DNA of 64,000 nucleotides from Microthyrium microscopicum (lineage: Eukaryota > Ascomycota > Dothideomycetes > Microthyriales > Microthyriaceae). Shown here in pieces: positions 21,807-33,858 of the stretch (positions are counted from its first letter, which is position 1; each line of letters starts with the position of its first letter). The notes under the pieces are model-generated. The model had not been told where the DNA came from and made no database searches. It worked only from the letters and a program-made list of their open reading frames with translations. The stretch is taken from contig MU004235.1 of NCBI GenBank assembly GCA_010405405.1, positions 138,538 to 202,537 of the forward strand, read 5' to 3'. A program made the position numbers and the translations under genes.

Positions 21807-22298
21807 TTAACCCACTTGCCGATCCGCAATACCCATCAGCAACGCGCCCACCAATGCACATGGCGGCCCCCAGATCCAGTGCCCTATATTTTCTGCGCCC
21901 TTTTCTCCAAGAGAATTCTCGCCACCATAAGTTCTCACAACCGCGCCATCGACCAGCGAAATACCGCTCAGAGCTATCAAAATCGCGCCCATTGTTTTAC
22001 GATGCCCGTAGTATGCTGCGATCATGACTGTAAGTCCCATATAGATGGCGCGTATTGCATAGAGATACATGGTAGGCTCCAGGAGCGGGTCTGTAGCAGA
22101 CGGGAAGAGGAAGAAGATATTCATGGCAGACATTGGACGCAAGAAGGCATTAATTCCATAGCCGAGTGGGACAGCGCCAAAAGACCTAGGACAGTTAACA
22201 TAGAGTAGGAAGAGACAGGATAGACCGACGACTTACGCGGCAATGACACGAAGGAACGGCGAATGGGACAGCAGACGGCTAGGTGATGATGAAGCCAT
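21807..22298 (-). CDS. DUF4267-like small membrane protein
   Basis: Exons 22298-22237 and 22185-21807 give 146 aa. The start MASSSPSRLLSHSPFLRVIA is followed after a 51-nt intron by SFGAVPLGYGINAFLRP. Four hydrophobic segments follow at roughly residues 20-40, 55-80, 83-103 and 122-140. The 'GYGINAFLRPxxA' motif and the size fit the fungal DUF4267 family, a group of integral membrane proteins with no known reaction. The family assignment is from motif memory and spacing. Function is unknown. Confidence 0.75.
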
Positions 22299-23251
22299 GA
22301 GTATGTGGATAGAAGCTGAAAAGTTGCCTTTCGCCTACCAAAGTTTATGATTTTTGAAGGTTGTGCAGAGATGAAGGAGATGGGGGAGATGGCGATCTAA
22401 ATAGGAGGTACTCTTATGAATCGCGTAGTGGCCAAGAGATCGCGTGATCCAAGTAGCTTGAGCTACGGAGGTACCTCCGTAGCTCAACATCAACTTTTGA
22501 TCTCTACTACATAGTACTCTGTAGTACACTGTATCCCACACCACATACATAGCTTCTATCTTGTTGTATCTATGAGTTGGTGATAGATGATGTCATGTTG
22601 TATCACCAAGATATGCGTCTCACCTATCTGTCAGCCAAAAGCACTGCCCGGTATTTTACTTGCCCTTTCTATTTTGCATCTGGTCAGCATAGACGTACTC
22701 AGGCCGTCTGAATGGCACACTCCGAACCTTTTTTTACTCGGGCTCTAATAGAACTTCGGGATTTGTCTGACTCAGGGTGCCTATAATGACTTGTTCTGTT
22801 CACTTGCGCAGCTGGTATGTTATGATAGCGAGCCGAACAATCGTTCCTCGCCCATGTCTTTACAGTCCTTGCTAATCACAAATCAGACCGCCTTCGCAAC
22901 GCCAGATTAACGCTTTGTGGTAGCTTTGTGGAAGCAGAATGGTGAGACCAGAACATTGACAGTATCCGCTGCCGTCAAGCAAGCGTCTCGATTGTAATGC
23001 TACTATACAAGAGGTACAATACAAATATCAAGTCAAAGCTGTCTCGACCGTACAGTGACATGATACATGTAGCCACCACGTCCTTTCTAGCCAAAACATA
23101 GCAGGTATGGCTCGTATATTATATCTCTTAGCAATTGACCTTGCCGAAATCACGATTATTCGTGATTTTTCATCAAGGCAATCCGTCGTCCTCTTGCTGA
23201 TACGCCATGATCATGTTTTGGTGATTTCTCCCGCGGAAGCTCAGTGCCTTT
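22299..23251. other. Intergenic: DUF4267 promoter and 3' flank of Zn2Cys6 gene
   Basis: Holds the promoter of the minus-strand DUF4267-like gene (just above 22298) and the 3' region of the next minus-strand gene. A perfect 30-bp palindrome (22458-22487) and a small hairpin AAATCACGA/TCGTGATTT (23147-23168, 4-nt loop) lie here. No gene seen. Confidence 0.6.
22458..22487. repeat. Perfect 30-bp palindrome
   Basis: The half-site TTGAGCTACGGAGGT is followed directly by its exact reverse complement, centred between 22472 and 22473. It lies about 160 bp upstream of the DUF4267-like start codon. It could be a dimeric factor site or a cruciform-prone relic. No function is shown. Confidence 0.7.
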
Positions 23252-26129
23252 CTATGGCCCATGCCATCCGCTAAAGAACCCTGGCGCACCACCCGTCACC
23301 CAGCCTTCGCTCATAAAAAGACCGGAGATCCCGCCATCCATACCGCCGAGTCCGTAGTCAAACGTGTAGGTGTCGATGGGGTTGTAGCCAGCTCCATTGT
23401 TGTACTCATACATGCCGTCCATTGATAGTGTCATATCACTAGGCTGCACAGGTGACGTATGCTGATACCAGCCCTGCTGCGGATTCTGCTGGTTTTGTGG
23501 ATGCGGATGTTGCTGCTGCGGCTGCTGCTGCTGTTGAGGCGCCGCGCGAGCCAAGGGTTGTTGCGCAGCGAGCACTGGTGTTGCTGCTGGCGCGGAAGAA
23601 GAGCCAGCGTGGTGTCGGGCGGCTGGTGAACCCATGGCGACTTCGCTGAGGAGGTGGAGGGCCTGAGCTTGGTGGTGGATGCCTGAGGCGGAGTTAGGAC
23701 GGCTGGAAGCTTTCCGGTCTTCGGCGGGGATGGGACCTTCTGGAGGAGCGGAGCAGGAGGTTGTGGCCTTTGGATTTTTGGCCCGTGATTTGATGCCGCG
23801 GAAATGGTCAAAGAGGCGTTGGATGACGAAGTAGAATTTGGTGTGTGGAGCGAGACTGTCTCGTTCGCGGATTCGAGCGAAGGAGTTTTCAAGCTTTTCC
23901 AGGTGTTCTTCGAGATTGAGATCGTTTTCGTTGATGACATTAGATATTTCTCCTGGGGCTGTAGCTGATATGTATAGCTTCATGAGAACGACTACGGCGT
24001 AGATTATACGCACAGCTGGCTTTGGTTAGAATATATAAGATTGATCGAACCGAATAACTTACAGAAAATTACAGGAAGCATAAAGATTGTTTCAATATCA
24101 ATATCCAGAAAGGTTTGTACAACGTTTTGACACGACTCCTGGCACTGAACCAGAGCATCTACATGGGAAGGACCCAAAACGACCTGGCTTACAGCGGCGC
24201 GGAATGTTTCTTCAGTGAATGGAGCTTTAAAGTCGTCCACATTACTTTGAGAGTGTAATGCAATCTCATGAAGGTAGAGATTCGTGACATGAGAGGAGAG
24301 TTGGATGGCCGGTTCCTCGTTGTTTCTAGCACGCAGATCCTGAAGGTCCTTTTCATGGTGCTTGATACCATAAGACACTTTGCCATCATTGATGGATAAG
24401 TTGACTCCCGGGTCATCCATCGCAAACTGTATGGCGATTTCTTCTGATATTCGCGCCAATTGAACATGTTGACAAAGCGCCTTGTCCGACGGTAGTGCTT
24501 CTTCAGAGGTCTCCAGAATATTAATACATTCTTGCATAAAATCATTGAATCGTAATAGTATAGGTCTTCGTAGTATCATGGCAATCCTGTATTTGTTAGC
24601 CTATTGCGGCAAAAGATATTGTCAAACTTACGTTATGCATAGGAAGTAATTCACCAACCACGCTCGGCGCGACTCAATCCCTTCAGGGTCAGGGAGATTC
24701 AACTTCACCTTTGCCTTGTTGTCGAAAAGCTTTTTTCTCCACGGACTAGTTCTCTTTCCAATGCCGATGTCCAGTCCCATGATAGTTGCCATATGAACCA
24801 TTTGATAAAACATGTGCTGTTCAAAGTTGGCGGGCGGACGATACCATAGAGCTCCGACCTGAAGAGCTTGCACCAATTGTAAAGATTTTTCGCCATTCTT
24901 CCACATACACTCTGCAAAGACATTTCGAAGTTCCCTCTCGAGTGCAATTTGAATATCTGCCTGAATGTTCGCGCCATACGATGTTCCACTAAGGATTGCG
25001 AGAAACAAAATGGGTTTCTCCGTCCGGACCTCTTGTGCGGTTGTTCCCGGTGGGAATGGAACTGCAGGAAAGCGTGGAACAAACTCTTCCACATATCGAT
25101 GGAACAATCTCTCAGCCTCGCCTCGAGAAATGATCGAGTCCAGCTTCTGGTCAATATCTGAATGATCATATACTTTCGGGCCCATTTGATTGTATATGCT
25201 CGTCGCAATTGTTGGTGTCCCATGCATGTTCGGATCTTCATCGCTACCAGCCATGACTGGTTCGTGCTTATTTCCATTTACCTGCCAATCGTGAGTACGA
25301 CCATCAGAGCTAGCAGGCCGGTAAGGAGATGTATTTACCTTCTCCAAACGTGGGCGCTTGCTCGATCTTTCTGGTGACAAGGCATAGTCAGCCGATCTTG
25401 GTTGAACAGGACTGGACTCATATGAGTCTAAATCACGTTTGCCAGAATAAGCTAATTCTTCAGGCATTTTGCCATTCTGTTTCTGCAAACTAGCCGTGAG
25501 GGCGTCAATCTTTCTTTCTAACTCAGCGACTCTACTGTCGGCCTTCTTTTGCCGTTTTCGAGTGGGCGGTGTAACAATACATTGTCGTCCTGCTTTGGCG
25601 CACCGTTTACACGGGTCGCCTGAAGTTGGGTCAATGATACACTTAACCTTTAAGCCACGACATGAGTCGCATGCGCGAGGTCGTTTCTCGTTTGGACCTT
25701 TTAACCCTCTGGAAAAGCGTCAGCATTTCGACAAGGGTTTCTCTTTTTGAAGGCAAAGACTTACCCAGGGCCCATGGGAGAAGTCTCGTCGTGAGGACTA
25801 CCATCATTTGGGGATATGAGATTGTCGTCATCGTCATCATGGTCATAGCCGTTGTCGAGAGATTGATCCGGTGGCTGCAATGGATGTGGTCGCGGATGAT
25901 TAGGCGGTGTGTTAGAATAATAAGATATTGATGGAGAGTCGGAGATGGGTCGCTGTGGTGTCTGTCGCGCAGTGTGGTACGAAGAATGGTGTATGGAATG
26001 CGACAAGGGCGGAAGATGTGTAGGTTGGTGTTGTGAGTGATGCGGTAGCTGGTGGGACATTTGTTGGTGTTGAAGTGGTGGAGTTGACTGTGAATATTGG
26101 CCCAGTCGGGGGTCAATCGCAGCGGCCAT
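23252..26129 (-). CDS. Zn2Cys6 transcription factor (War1/PrtT-like)
   Basis: Exons 26129-25765, 25708-24632, 24586-24063 and 24015-23252 give 909 aa. The ATG at 26129 (MAAAIDPRLGQY) is the first in frame. The sequence before it offers only GTG. The N-terminus is His/Gln/Pro-rich with an acidic Asp run at about 103-110. The zinc cluster lies at about 134-164 as CDSCRGLKVKC and CKRCAKAGRQC, followed by RKRQKKADSRVAELERKIDAL, a basic linker and coiled coil for dimerisation. A fungal regulatory middle domain fills about 280-650. The C-terminal tail is Gln/Pro-rich and ends in a Gly-rich aromatic stretch. The cluster and linker resemble the War1/PrtT group (weak-acid response; secreted-protease control), but the target genes cannot be inferred. 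A 57-nt in-frame segment at 25338-25282 has intron-like ends, so an 890-aa form is possible. Confidence 0.85.
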
Positions 26130-28650
26130 ACCGACGTTGACTTGCCTAGCAGGCACTTTCAGCGGTGGGTCGGAACCAGTGCAGCGCGACAGCGACCTGC
26201 CTGTATGTCGAGAGATAGCTGGTTATTGAGAGCCCGAGGGTGGTGGATAGAAAAATAATTCGGTAGTCGGAGACAGAGAAATGCGGAGGTCGGGAATCGG
26301 CGGGGGACGGCAAGCGACTACAGAAGTAGCGCCAGTGATGAGGAACAGATTAAAGTCTCCTTCGATCCAGATCGAGCTCCAAGGGACCAAGATGGACACT
26401 TGCAGAACCTGAGTAGTATCCTCTTACGGATACGGAGCACAGTTTGGAGACTGTTGGTGCTCCGGGGATCGGCTCAGGGCTGTAGAGTACTCTGGTTAGA
26501 GACTCTGAGAGACAAAGGCAGCAGCAAGACCGCGGCTAAATGAAAGAGCAGTTTGAGAGATGCAGCGCAAATGGCCAACGATAAAGATATCCATGGGTCT
26601 GAGCGGCTCAAACCAGATCTTTTGACTCTGAGACCATCAAAGGCAGCAGGGCACAGAGTCTGGGGAAGAAATGACAGCACTAGACGAGGGTGGTCGAGCC
26701 AGCAACTATAGACGACGAACTGCTGAGTAAACTCTAAACACGATGAACTCGAGAATGAGCAGTAATATCGGGCAATTAATCGCGAAAGCCGTTGATGAGA
26801 TGCAAAACCAGAAGTTACAGGATGCTGAGATCGGGGTGGGACTTGTGGGACTAGAAAGTGGTGAAAGCAGTAAGAGACGCGAAGGAGAGAGATGGAGGTG
26901 TGCAGATTGCAGAATAGAGTGTTTTGCAATTAGTACTGTATTTTGAATGGATTTTGGAAGGCTTTGACTTTTGGCCGTGCCATGATCCATCAAAAACCCG
27001 GTGCTTCACTCAAGAGACAAGAGGATCAAGAAGAATACTAAGAGCCTAAGAAAGTAAGTGTATGGTAGCAAGCTGCCACTGAGTCTGTGCATATGCCAGT
27101 GTTTCAGCTGTTCTACTGTTCTACAATGTACATACATTTTGACTTTTACCGCGGTTTTTGATGCCTTGAATGTCAGTGCCATGCCAACTCTCTGGCGGAT
27201 AATGGGTCTCTCTACTCTGCTTCCGCTGCCCCGTGCAGAGTGTTTAAACACCAACTACTCTTGAACAAGTACCAAGACCCGACTGCTCACTTCAACATTA
27301 TGGAGGCTGGAATTCGTGTTTACATCTCGACCACTCACGACTTGGGATTGACATCCAACAGCCTTGTGCATCCCAGCCTAGGTCATGAGAATTAAAAGCA
27401 TCCATTATTATCAACCAGGCGGCCAAGGCCAACGAGATTCAACGGCTATGCATGTCCTAATTATGACCCGAAAGACCACGAGGCTTGGTGAGGCCATGCA
27501 ACTTTAAAAGCTCCTTGACATCGGCTCCCCAGCGGCTGCGTGGGTCTAACGAATTCCTCTTTCCAATGTCGTTCATTCAGTGACATGTAATTCCGCTCCT
27601 ACTTAACCCAAGGCTCAGCACTCGTCGAGGCTCCCCACAAACATCAGTCGTGCTTACAAGCCAAGCCAGCTTGCCACAGTTGGCCGGGCTTGCGGCGAGA
27701 ATATGGCTGGCCTAACCGTCTGCGGAACCAAATTCAAGTAACCCGACCTGCGCCTTGTGAGCCTCGTTCTGTCTTCTACCGTCCTTCCTTTCAATTTCCA
27801 TTTCGAAAAATCCCCGAGTATTTGGAAGATATTTCTTGCACGGACTTGACCCCGCAATTGCTATTGTCTTGGGTTGTGATTGGTTCATGTTTATGTTTCA
27901 GACTTCCATCTGGGGTTTGAAATAGCCGATGGTCATTAACTTCCCAATATCAGAAGATCGATGAGCTCTTCCAAACTTCGTTTCCATAGAAGAAATCAGT
28001 CTCTAGCTAGTCGATATGAGAAGTCTTGGCTCGAACCATAGACATGGTTCTAGTCCTATTAATACTACAATTCCCGATATCTTATTAGTCGCGAATGATT
28101 GTATGTTAGCAGTGACGGTGCCTGGACGTCTATGAAGACCATTCATTTCATACCTAGTACTCCGTACATAGTAATGCAATGGTCAAGCCCTAGGGAGAAG
28201 TCGTCTGAAAATATCTGAACTCTTCCACCAGTCCATCATGTTTTGTTGTGACAACCACCGATTGAAACGTTTGTTGGTTCAACACTCCTGCATGCAACCC
28301 CCAGTCGTCGTTGTTTTCGTTCCTGCATAAGGCACCGATTCCTGCAGCCGCTCGTCTATTCATAAAGCATCTAGACCCCCAGAACTGCTCTCCCCAACGC
28401 TCCAGCTGACCTGGCTCTGCCGGTCTTGGCACCAACAAGTTTCCAAGGTTGCTTCACACAACGCCACACTACACTTCTCAAGCCGTTGCAACGCTAAAGA
28501 GTTCACAAGCGTCGCAAGTCCTTCCCATCCTTCTAGATGCAGTACATATTTTGCGTCTTGAGGTCTTGGCATACATATCATGAATTGTTTTACCCTTTCG
28601 CTATAGACTATATCTACTGCTCAACGGAATCTTGAAGCACTGAATACTCA
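26130..28650. other. Long upstream region of the Zn2Cys6 gene
   Basis: About 2.5 kb without a supported gene. The part just above 26129 is the promoter/leader of the minus-strand regulator. Long upstream regions are common for fungal regulators. Frames at 26474-26993, 27006-27264 and 27654-27920 overlap on both strands and show no domain. No tRNA-like or repeat structure recognised. Confidence 0.5.
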
Positions 28651-28926
28651 TTACCCTGAGCTCACGGGCGGAATGATTGCCACTTCGTCTCCTTCCTTGA
28701 TGGTCACAGGCGCTTCATCCTTGTCTACATACTCGAGATTCACAGTGATTGCACAGCTACTCAGCACCTTGTCTGTGATACCCGGATACTGATCTTCCAG
28801 CGCCTTGAATAGGGCATCTGTTTGGAAGGGGGCTTTCCAATGCTCGCTTTGCTTCTTAGTATAACTAGAAGCGGTCGCAAAGTACAGTATATTGAAGTAG
28901 CCACTTGGAGGCTTAGTTGATGCCAT
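28651..28926 (-). CDS. cnxG: Molybdopterin synthase sulfur-carrier subunit
   Basis: Single exon of 91 aa starting MASTKPPSGYFNILYFA at 28926. An upstream in-frame TTG (28962) is not needed. The protein has the MoaD/ThiS ubiquitin-like fold pattern: a first strand FNILYFA, a central LFKALEDQYPG helix, then EYVDKDEAPVTIKEGDEVAIIPPVSSG. The C-terminal Gly carries the thiocarboxylate sulfur that the large subunit (MoaE/CnxH type) inserts into precursor Z to make molybdopterin, needed by nitrate reductase. The terminus is Ser-Ser-Gly rather than the more usual Gly-Gly. The last Gly that becomes the thiocarboxylate is kept. Length agrees with the family. Confidence 0.88.
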   Translation of the reverse strand: MASTKPPSGYFNILYFATASSYTKKQSEHWKAPFQTDALFKALEDQYPGITDKVLSSCAITVNLEYVDKDEAPVTIKEGDEVAIIPPVSSG

Positions 28927-29454
28927 GTCTGGTAGAGAGTCAGTGGTCAATGGCTTGTACAAAGAGAATGACTTGGTTCATCGAAGAGTTGGATCAGAAA
29001 AATCGGGTCTCAGCGTGTCTACAAGAGTAGATCAGGTAATACATGCAAAATAGATTGAAAGCATCATGCAATGGGCCTGGAGGCAGGAGAAGTAGTAGAG
29101 GGAGTACTAACCAGTTCTACTCAATCTTGGGAGGACAACTGCTTACCACACAACTGACATGTTCTGTGTCAAAGTAGTGTTCAATTCGGGGTTTGTGTGG
29201 TTTTAAGCAGAGATGAAGAGTTTGCATCGAATGCAGATTGCTGACTGAACGGACATGGACTTGTGAACTGGAACATTGAAGGAAAGTCAAAATTGAGGCC
29301 GCCAAGTCGGCCCGAAGTTCTGCCATGCCAAGATTTATCAACGCGCATCCCTGTCTAAAAAAGTTCAACACCAAGCGCATATCGTTCTTTCAGGAGGTCA
29401 TTTTACGCGCTAATGGCCATCCACGTTCCTCTTCAGTACCTTGCTTAATATAAT
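28927..29454. promoter_or_regulatory. Divergent promoter region, cnxG-like and cyt-4-like genes
   Basis: The 528 bp between the two divergent start codons must hold both promoters. I see no clear TATA box or other defined element. Confidence 0.5.
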
Positions 29455-32400
29455 ATGAGCATTTGCTGGCGTTGCTCTGAGAAACTTCTCTCTCGTTCTC
29501 TTCTACAACTGTCTGGTCGTTCTGCAGTACGCCGGTCTCGCCACCAACTCCAACCTCTACTTCCGAGACGCCATGCTGTAACTCTCGCGGACCAAATCAA
29601 TACAGCACCCCTACTTCCTATAGACTACGGAGATATACGAGAACGCTTAACACAATGGCAACAAGAACATGGGAGCAAAATTGAGGATCCTACCTCAGCA
29701 CAACACGAATCCAGAAGACTTCGGGCATATGCTTGGTCTTTTGAAGGTGGAGATGAAGACGTTGGGAACAGCGTAGACGTCAATGAATGGGAGGGAAAAT
29801 TTGGAGATGTTGGTATCGTGACAGCTCGCCAGTTCATTGTGCCAGGCTCTCTTGTTGAGATAACGTAAGAGCGATGACATTTCTTCCACCATACCATATG
29901 ACTGATGAAATGTAGTCCCAAGTTTTCAGTACAAGACCCAATATTCGCAGTATGCCTCAGGTCGCACAAAAAGGTAGTCGATGTCCTTACGGTCAATGGT
30001 CGTCTAGTCTCAATTAGTTCCGCGAACTTGCGATGGCATTTGCCGCAATGGATGCCAGCTGCAGATCTGGCACCTCTTGACCCTTTTCTTCCTACCCGAG
30101 ACCATCTAGATGCAGATACCATGGCTGCCGGCGAAATCATTGTTCACAACTCTGCAGTTCCACGGGAGTTTACAGCTCCTATTCTGACAGCTCTGAATGC
30201 TTGGCGCAACAAAGTCAACTCGATATATCGTGAACATGCTCAAGTCCTTGACAATGCTCATGACTTGCTGGCAGATTCCGTCGAGCTCCAGTTTGGTTCG
30301 CTTGAAAGAATTACCCAAAAGCTGTTAGGACACACAAAGGACTTTGCCACTCCGGAAACTCTATACGCGGTGCGAAAAGCTCTGCATCGTCAGCCCATAG
30401 GCTTCACATCTGATAAAATGTCCATACGAAGATCCCAGTTCTGGCAGATCAAACCGAAAGAGCTGGTGTCGTCAGTAAATACTGCTCGAAACTGGATCCG
30501 TCAATATCGCGAAGCAATGACAATCGACGAAAGTATTTACCCGAAAGAAGCTGCCCAACTTCGCTCTCAGGACGGATACAAAAAGGTACGCTACTTCTTG
30601 GAGCATATCCGGGAACTCATTCTGGAAAGTCGAAAGGATCGAGAATGTACTGAAGATGGTCTTGGTCCCAGTAAACGCAAAGGTCCAATCCAAAATATAC
30701 CCCGGAAGAATGGCAAATTTACCCAAGACGAAACCACTCTCGTTCGATTTGTGGAATACTGGTGCATCCAGGAAGTGTTCGAACAGGACATGAGCTTGTT
30801 TAGTCTGGCACCATATCTCGTTCAAACCTCCAAAATGTACCAAGATTACTCACCGTCGAAGAAATTAGGACGTGTATTTCTGCAGGAACTTGGTTGCTTT
30901 CCATCATATGGCCAATATGATCTATATCTACCAAGTCTTATGCTTCCTGGTCAAGGCACATCTGCCAGACTAGACAAAGTCTGGACAACCACCCATCAAG
31001 CTGAAAATAAAAGTCCAAAATTTGTCGACTCTTATGCAGATATAAGGCACGATTGGGGTGATTTGTTGGTGCTTTGCATTGATCCGCCAGACACCAAAGA
31101 TGTGGATGATGGTATCTCAATAGAAGAGGTTCCAGGTCATCCGGATCAGCACTGGCTGCGTGTTCATGTTGCAAATCCAACTGCCTTCATTCCACCTGAA
31201 TCGATGATGAGCAGTCTAGCGCGTCAACTGACTTCAAGTTTATACGCACTCAACAAAACATGGACATTGCTGCCAGACTCCTACACCAGGAAATGTAGTT
31301 TGGAGGCTGGCGCCCCGACCCTTACTTTCAGCCTCAAAATAGACGACACAGGAAAGTTTCTTGATTACGATATACGTCATGGAACCATCAACAATGTCAA
31401 AAAGATCAGTTATGGCGAAGTCAACGAAGTACTTGGGCTTAGTTCCCCCAACATGGATTATAGCTCGGTTTTGTCTGTTGGCTATATTCCAAAAGATCAA
31501 ACTCCTACCCCAACTCCCGCGTCTTCCAAGCATGTACAACCAGCAACTGTCAAAGTTTTGAAGAAGCTCAAGGCGTTGATGCAAGTATCTAGCGCTAAAC
31601 GATTCAGTGGTATCAGCGTACAATATGCCAACAAGGAGCATAATGTTCAAACATTCAGCGCCGATCCCAAAACTCAAAAAACAGAATCTTTTGAGTCTCC
31701 ATTCAGCCGAACCTCCAGTATGAACTTTTTCGGGGATCCGTCTATACGGTTGCAATGCCTGAAATTTTCACCTCAAACTCAGATTGGCGCGCCAGACATA
31801 CTGGCTACTTCTCTGGTTCAAGAGAGTATGCTATTGGCCTGCGAAGTGGCAGGTAGGTGGTCGTGGGATCGCAAGATTCCGTCACTTTATCGCGGCCAAA
31901 TGCTAGCATTTGACCGCGAGGATATCATGAAGCGCAAAAAAAGCATAATACTACCAATCCTGGAAAAGACACCTGACCAATACACTTGGGGCGACTTTCT
32001 GAAGTTCCGCAACTATCAGACCAACTTTTTGCCTGGCATAGTTGCTTCACGAGCCATATTCCATGCCGGAACCAATACCGAACACTACATTAAGGCCACC
32101 AGCCCATTGCGCCGCTACTCCGATATGATTGCGCACTGGCAGATTGGTGCTGCTCTACGCCACGAACACCACACCGGCAAAAGCCTCGCTACCAACAATG
32201 AGGATGGACCGGCCACTGGAATTCTGCCGTTCACTCGGACCGCACTCGAAAGCATCATGGTGCGTCTATCGGATCGTGAAGACGCCCTCAATGCTGCTAT
32301 GAACCAGGCTGAAATGCACTGGATCCGGCAGTTCTACCACCGCGCACACTACGGCGGTGAGGCTGTTCTTCCCGAGACGTTCAAGATATGTGTAGTCTCG

Positions 32401-32691
32401 GATCATAACAGCTTGGAGCTCGTCTCAAAGCACCTTATGGCCCGCTCTCTTGAGCACGGAGTTGTGATGCACATGGACTTGCGAGATGAAGCCTTTGTGG
32501 CCGAGGGTGGTTCGCGGATTTTTGACATCTGGGAAGCGAAGATTGAGGAGGTATCTCAGCAGGGCGGCAAAATTATTGCCAAGCCTCTACGCCTGGTGGA
32601 GCGGTTGAGTGAAGCAGATTTCGAGTCGCATTGGCAGAACTGGCTGCGGGTAAGGGATAGCGTGGGTAAAATGCCAGAATTGACGACCTAA
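29455..32691 (+). CDS. cyt-4: Mitochondrial RNB-family exoribonuclease (CYT-4/DSS1-like)
   Basis: Exons 29455-29864 and 29916-32691 give 1061 aa. The N-terminus (SICWRCSEKLLSRSLLQLS then RSAVRRSRH) is Arg/Ser-rich without acids and looks like a mitochondrial targeting peptide. A long N-terminal region precedes the RNB catalytic domain. Its metal-binding signature is IDPPDTKDVDDG at residues 525-536, and further RNB blocks include YIKATSPLRRYSDMIAHWQI near the domain end. The protein matches the fungal DSS1/MSU1/CYT-4 group, the 3'-5' exonuclease of the mitochondrial RNA degradosome (with the Suv3 helicase) that trims and turns over mitochondrial transcripts and introns. Length is close to Neurospora CYT-4. 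The key acidic residues appear intact. Confidence 0.93.
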
Positions 32692-32947
32692 GTAGTCTCA
32701 GAAGTTGTATAGTATTGTATCATAGAGAGCATGCTTATAAACAGTCTAAAACATCCTAAATATCCAGACATGGTCACGTTCAGCGTGGCGCCGGTATGTT
32801 TGAAGTAACGCTTGACGGCAAGTATCCAAATTTGGTCCAGTTTCAAGGTGATGCTAACAAATTATTGATACCAGCAGGTCCAAACTTCCCATCCCAGCAG
32901 TCATATATCCGAGTCCTTGGGCGATTTCGCACTCAACACTTTCCTAC

Positions 32948-33566
32948 CTATGTAGAAGTAGTGCTCACCTTACTAGGACTTCTGACCGGACTCGACTTGA
33001 CAGTCTCAACACTCTCCACTACCTGACGGTCGAACATCTCAATAGGCGCCTCCTTCTTCAGCTTCTTCAGCTCAATGGCCTCAACAAGCGCCAATGCTCT
33101 GGCCTTCTTGCCATCTCTCACCTTCTTGACTCGCTCAGTGAACTGACCAATCTGATAAGCCAGACCGCTCATTCTCATATTGAGCGCATCCAGTCGGTGA
33201 GCTGCCAGTGGGTCGCGCAGGCGAAAGATCTGGGTGCCCAACTCCTTGACATGGCTTTCGAGATATCTGTTTCGAGCTTCCAGCTTGGCGCAGCGATCGT
33301 CGACTTCCCAATTTCGCTGCATTAGACCTTCGAAATCTTCAGAGAGGGTCTCGTTGATTTCCTCGAGTCGAATTTTCTCCTTCCAGAGCTCTTTTCGGGA
33401 AGGAAGTTTTGCCTCGTCTGGCATCAACTTCAAGCGCTTTGCCTGAACACGTGAGTTTAGGAAATCAGCTCAATGTCATAGCATGGTCACTCACTGTTGG
33501 ATCTTCCAAGTCGTTGTTATTGGCAGCTCTCTTCTTCTTTCCTTTGACGTTTGACACTCTTGCCAT
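32948..33566 (-). CDS. Coiled-coil protein of unknown function
   Basis: Exons 33566-33495 and 33442-32948 join in phase 0 to give 188 aa starting MARVSNVKGKKKRAANNN. The N-terminus has a lysine-rich patch that could be a nuclear signal. Residues about 45-150 are strongly helical and charged (for example WKEKIRLEEINETLSEDFEG), with heptad-like leucines typical of a coiled coil. The C-terminus is Ser/Thr-rich. An in-frame ATG farther upstream (33746) would add 60 residues that look less protein-like, so I prefer 33566. I do not recognise a family. Its 3' end lies about 250 bp from the stop of the convergent RNase gene. Confidence 0.7.
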
Positions 33567-33858
33567 CGTTGGTGTTGGCTCATCCAGGCCGGAGTGGAAG
33601 AAGAATGTAGAGTCGAGATCGTTATTCAGTTTTGACCTAAAATCTTCAACATCATGTCCGACCAATTTCACAAAACAGGTGCGTGCTCGCAGCAACCGCG
33701 ATGTCTGCCAGCTACGCTTTCCTTCATGGAATGCTCTACCTCCCATCGAAAGCAATAAAAACCTAGTCTTTTATCGACTACAATGGGAAGTAGAGTGTGC
33801 TTCCGTATCAAGAAAGGCGGTCGTAGCTGATGGCATCTCGCCAATTGATCGATCCAAC

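Noticed and set aside
26474-26993. Two minus-strand frames upstream of the Zn2Cys6 gene
   Set aside because: They overlap one another in different frames, show no domain, and lie where the promoter is expected.
28012-28045. GGCTCGAACC / GGTTC near 28020 as a tRNA T-arm
   Set aside because: No matching acceptor stem, D-arm or anticodon arm around it. Just a small inverted repeat.
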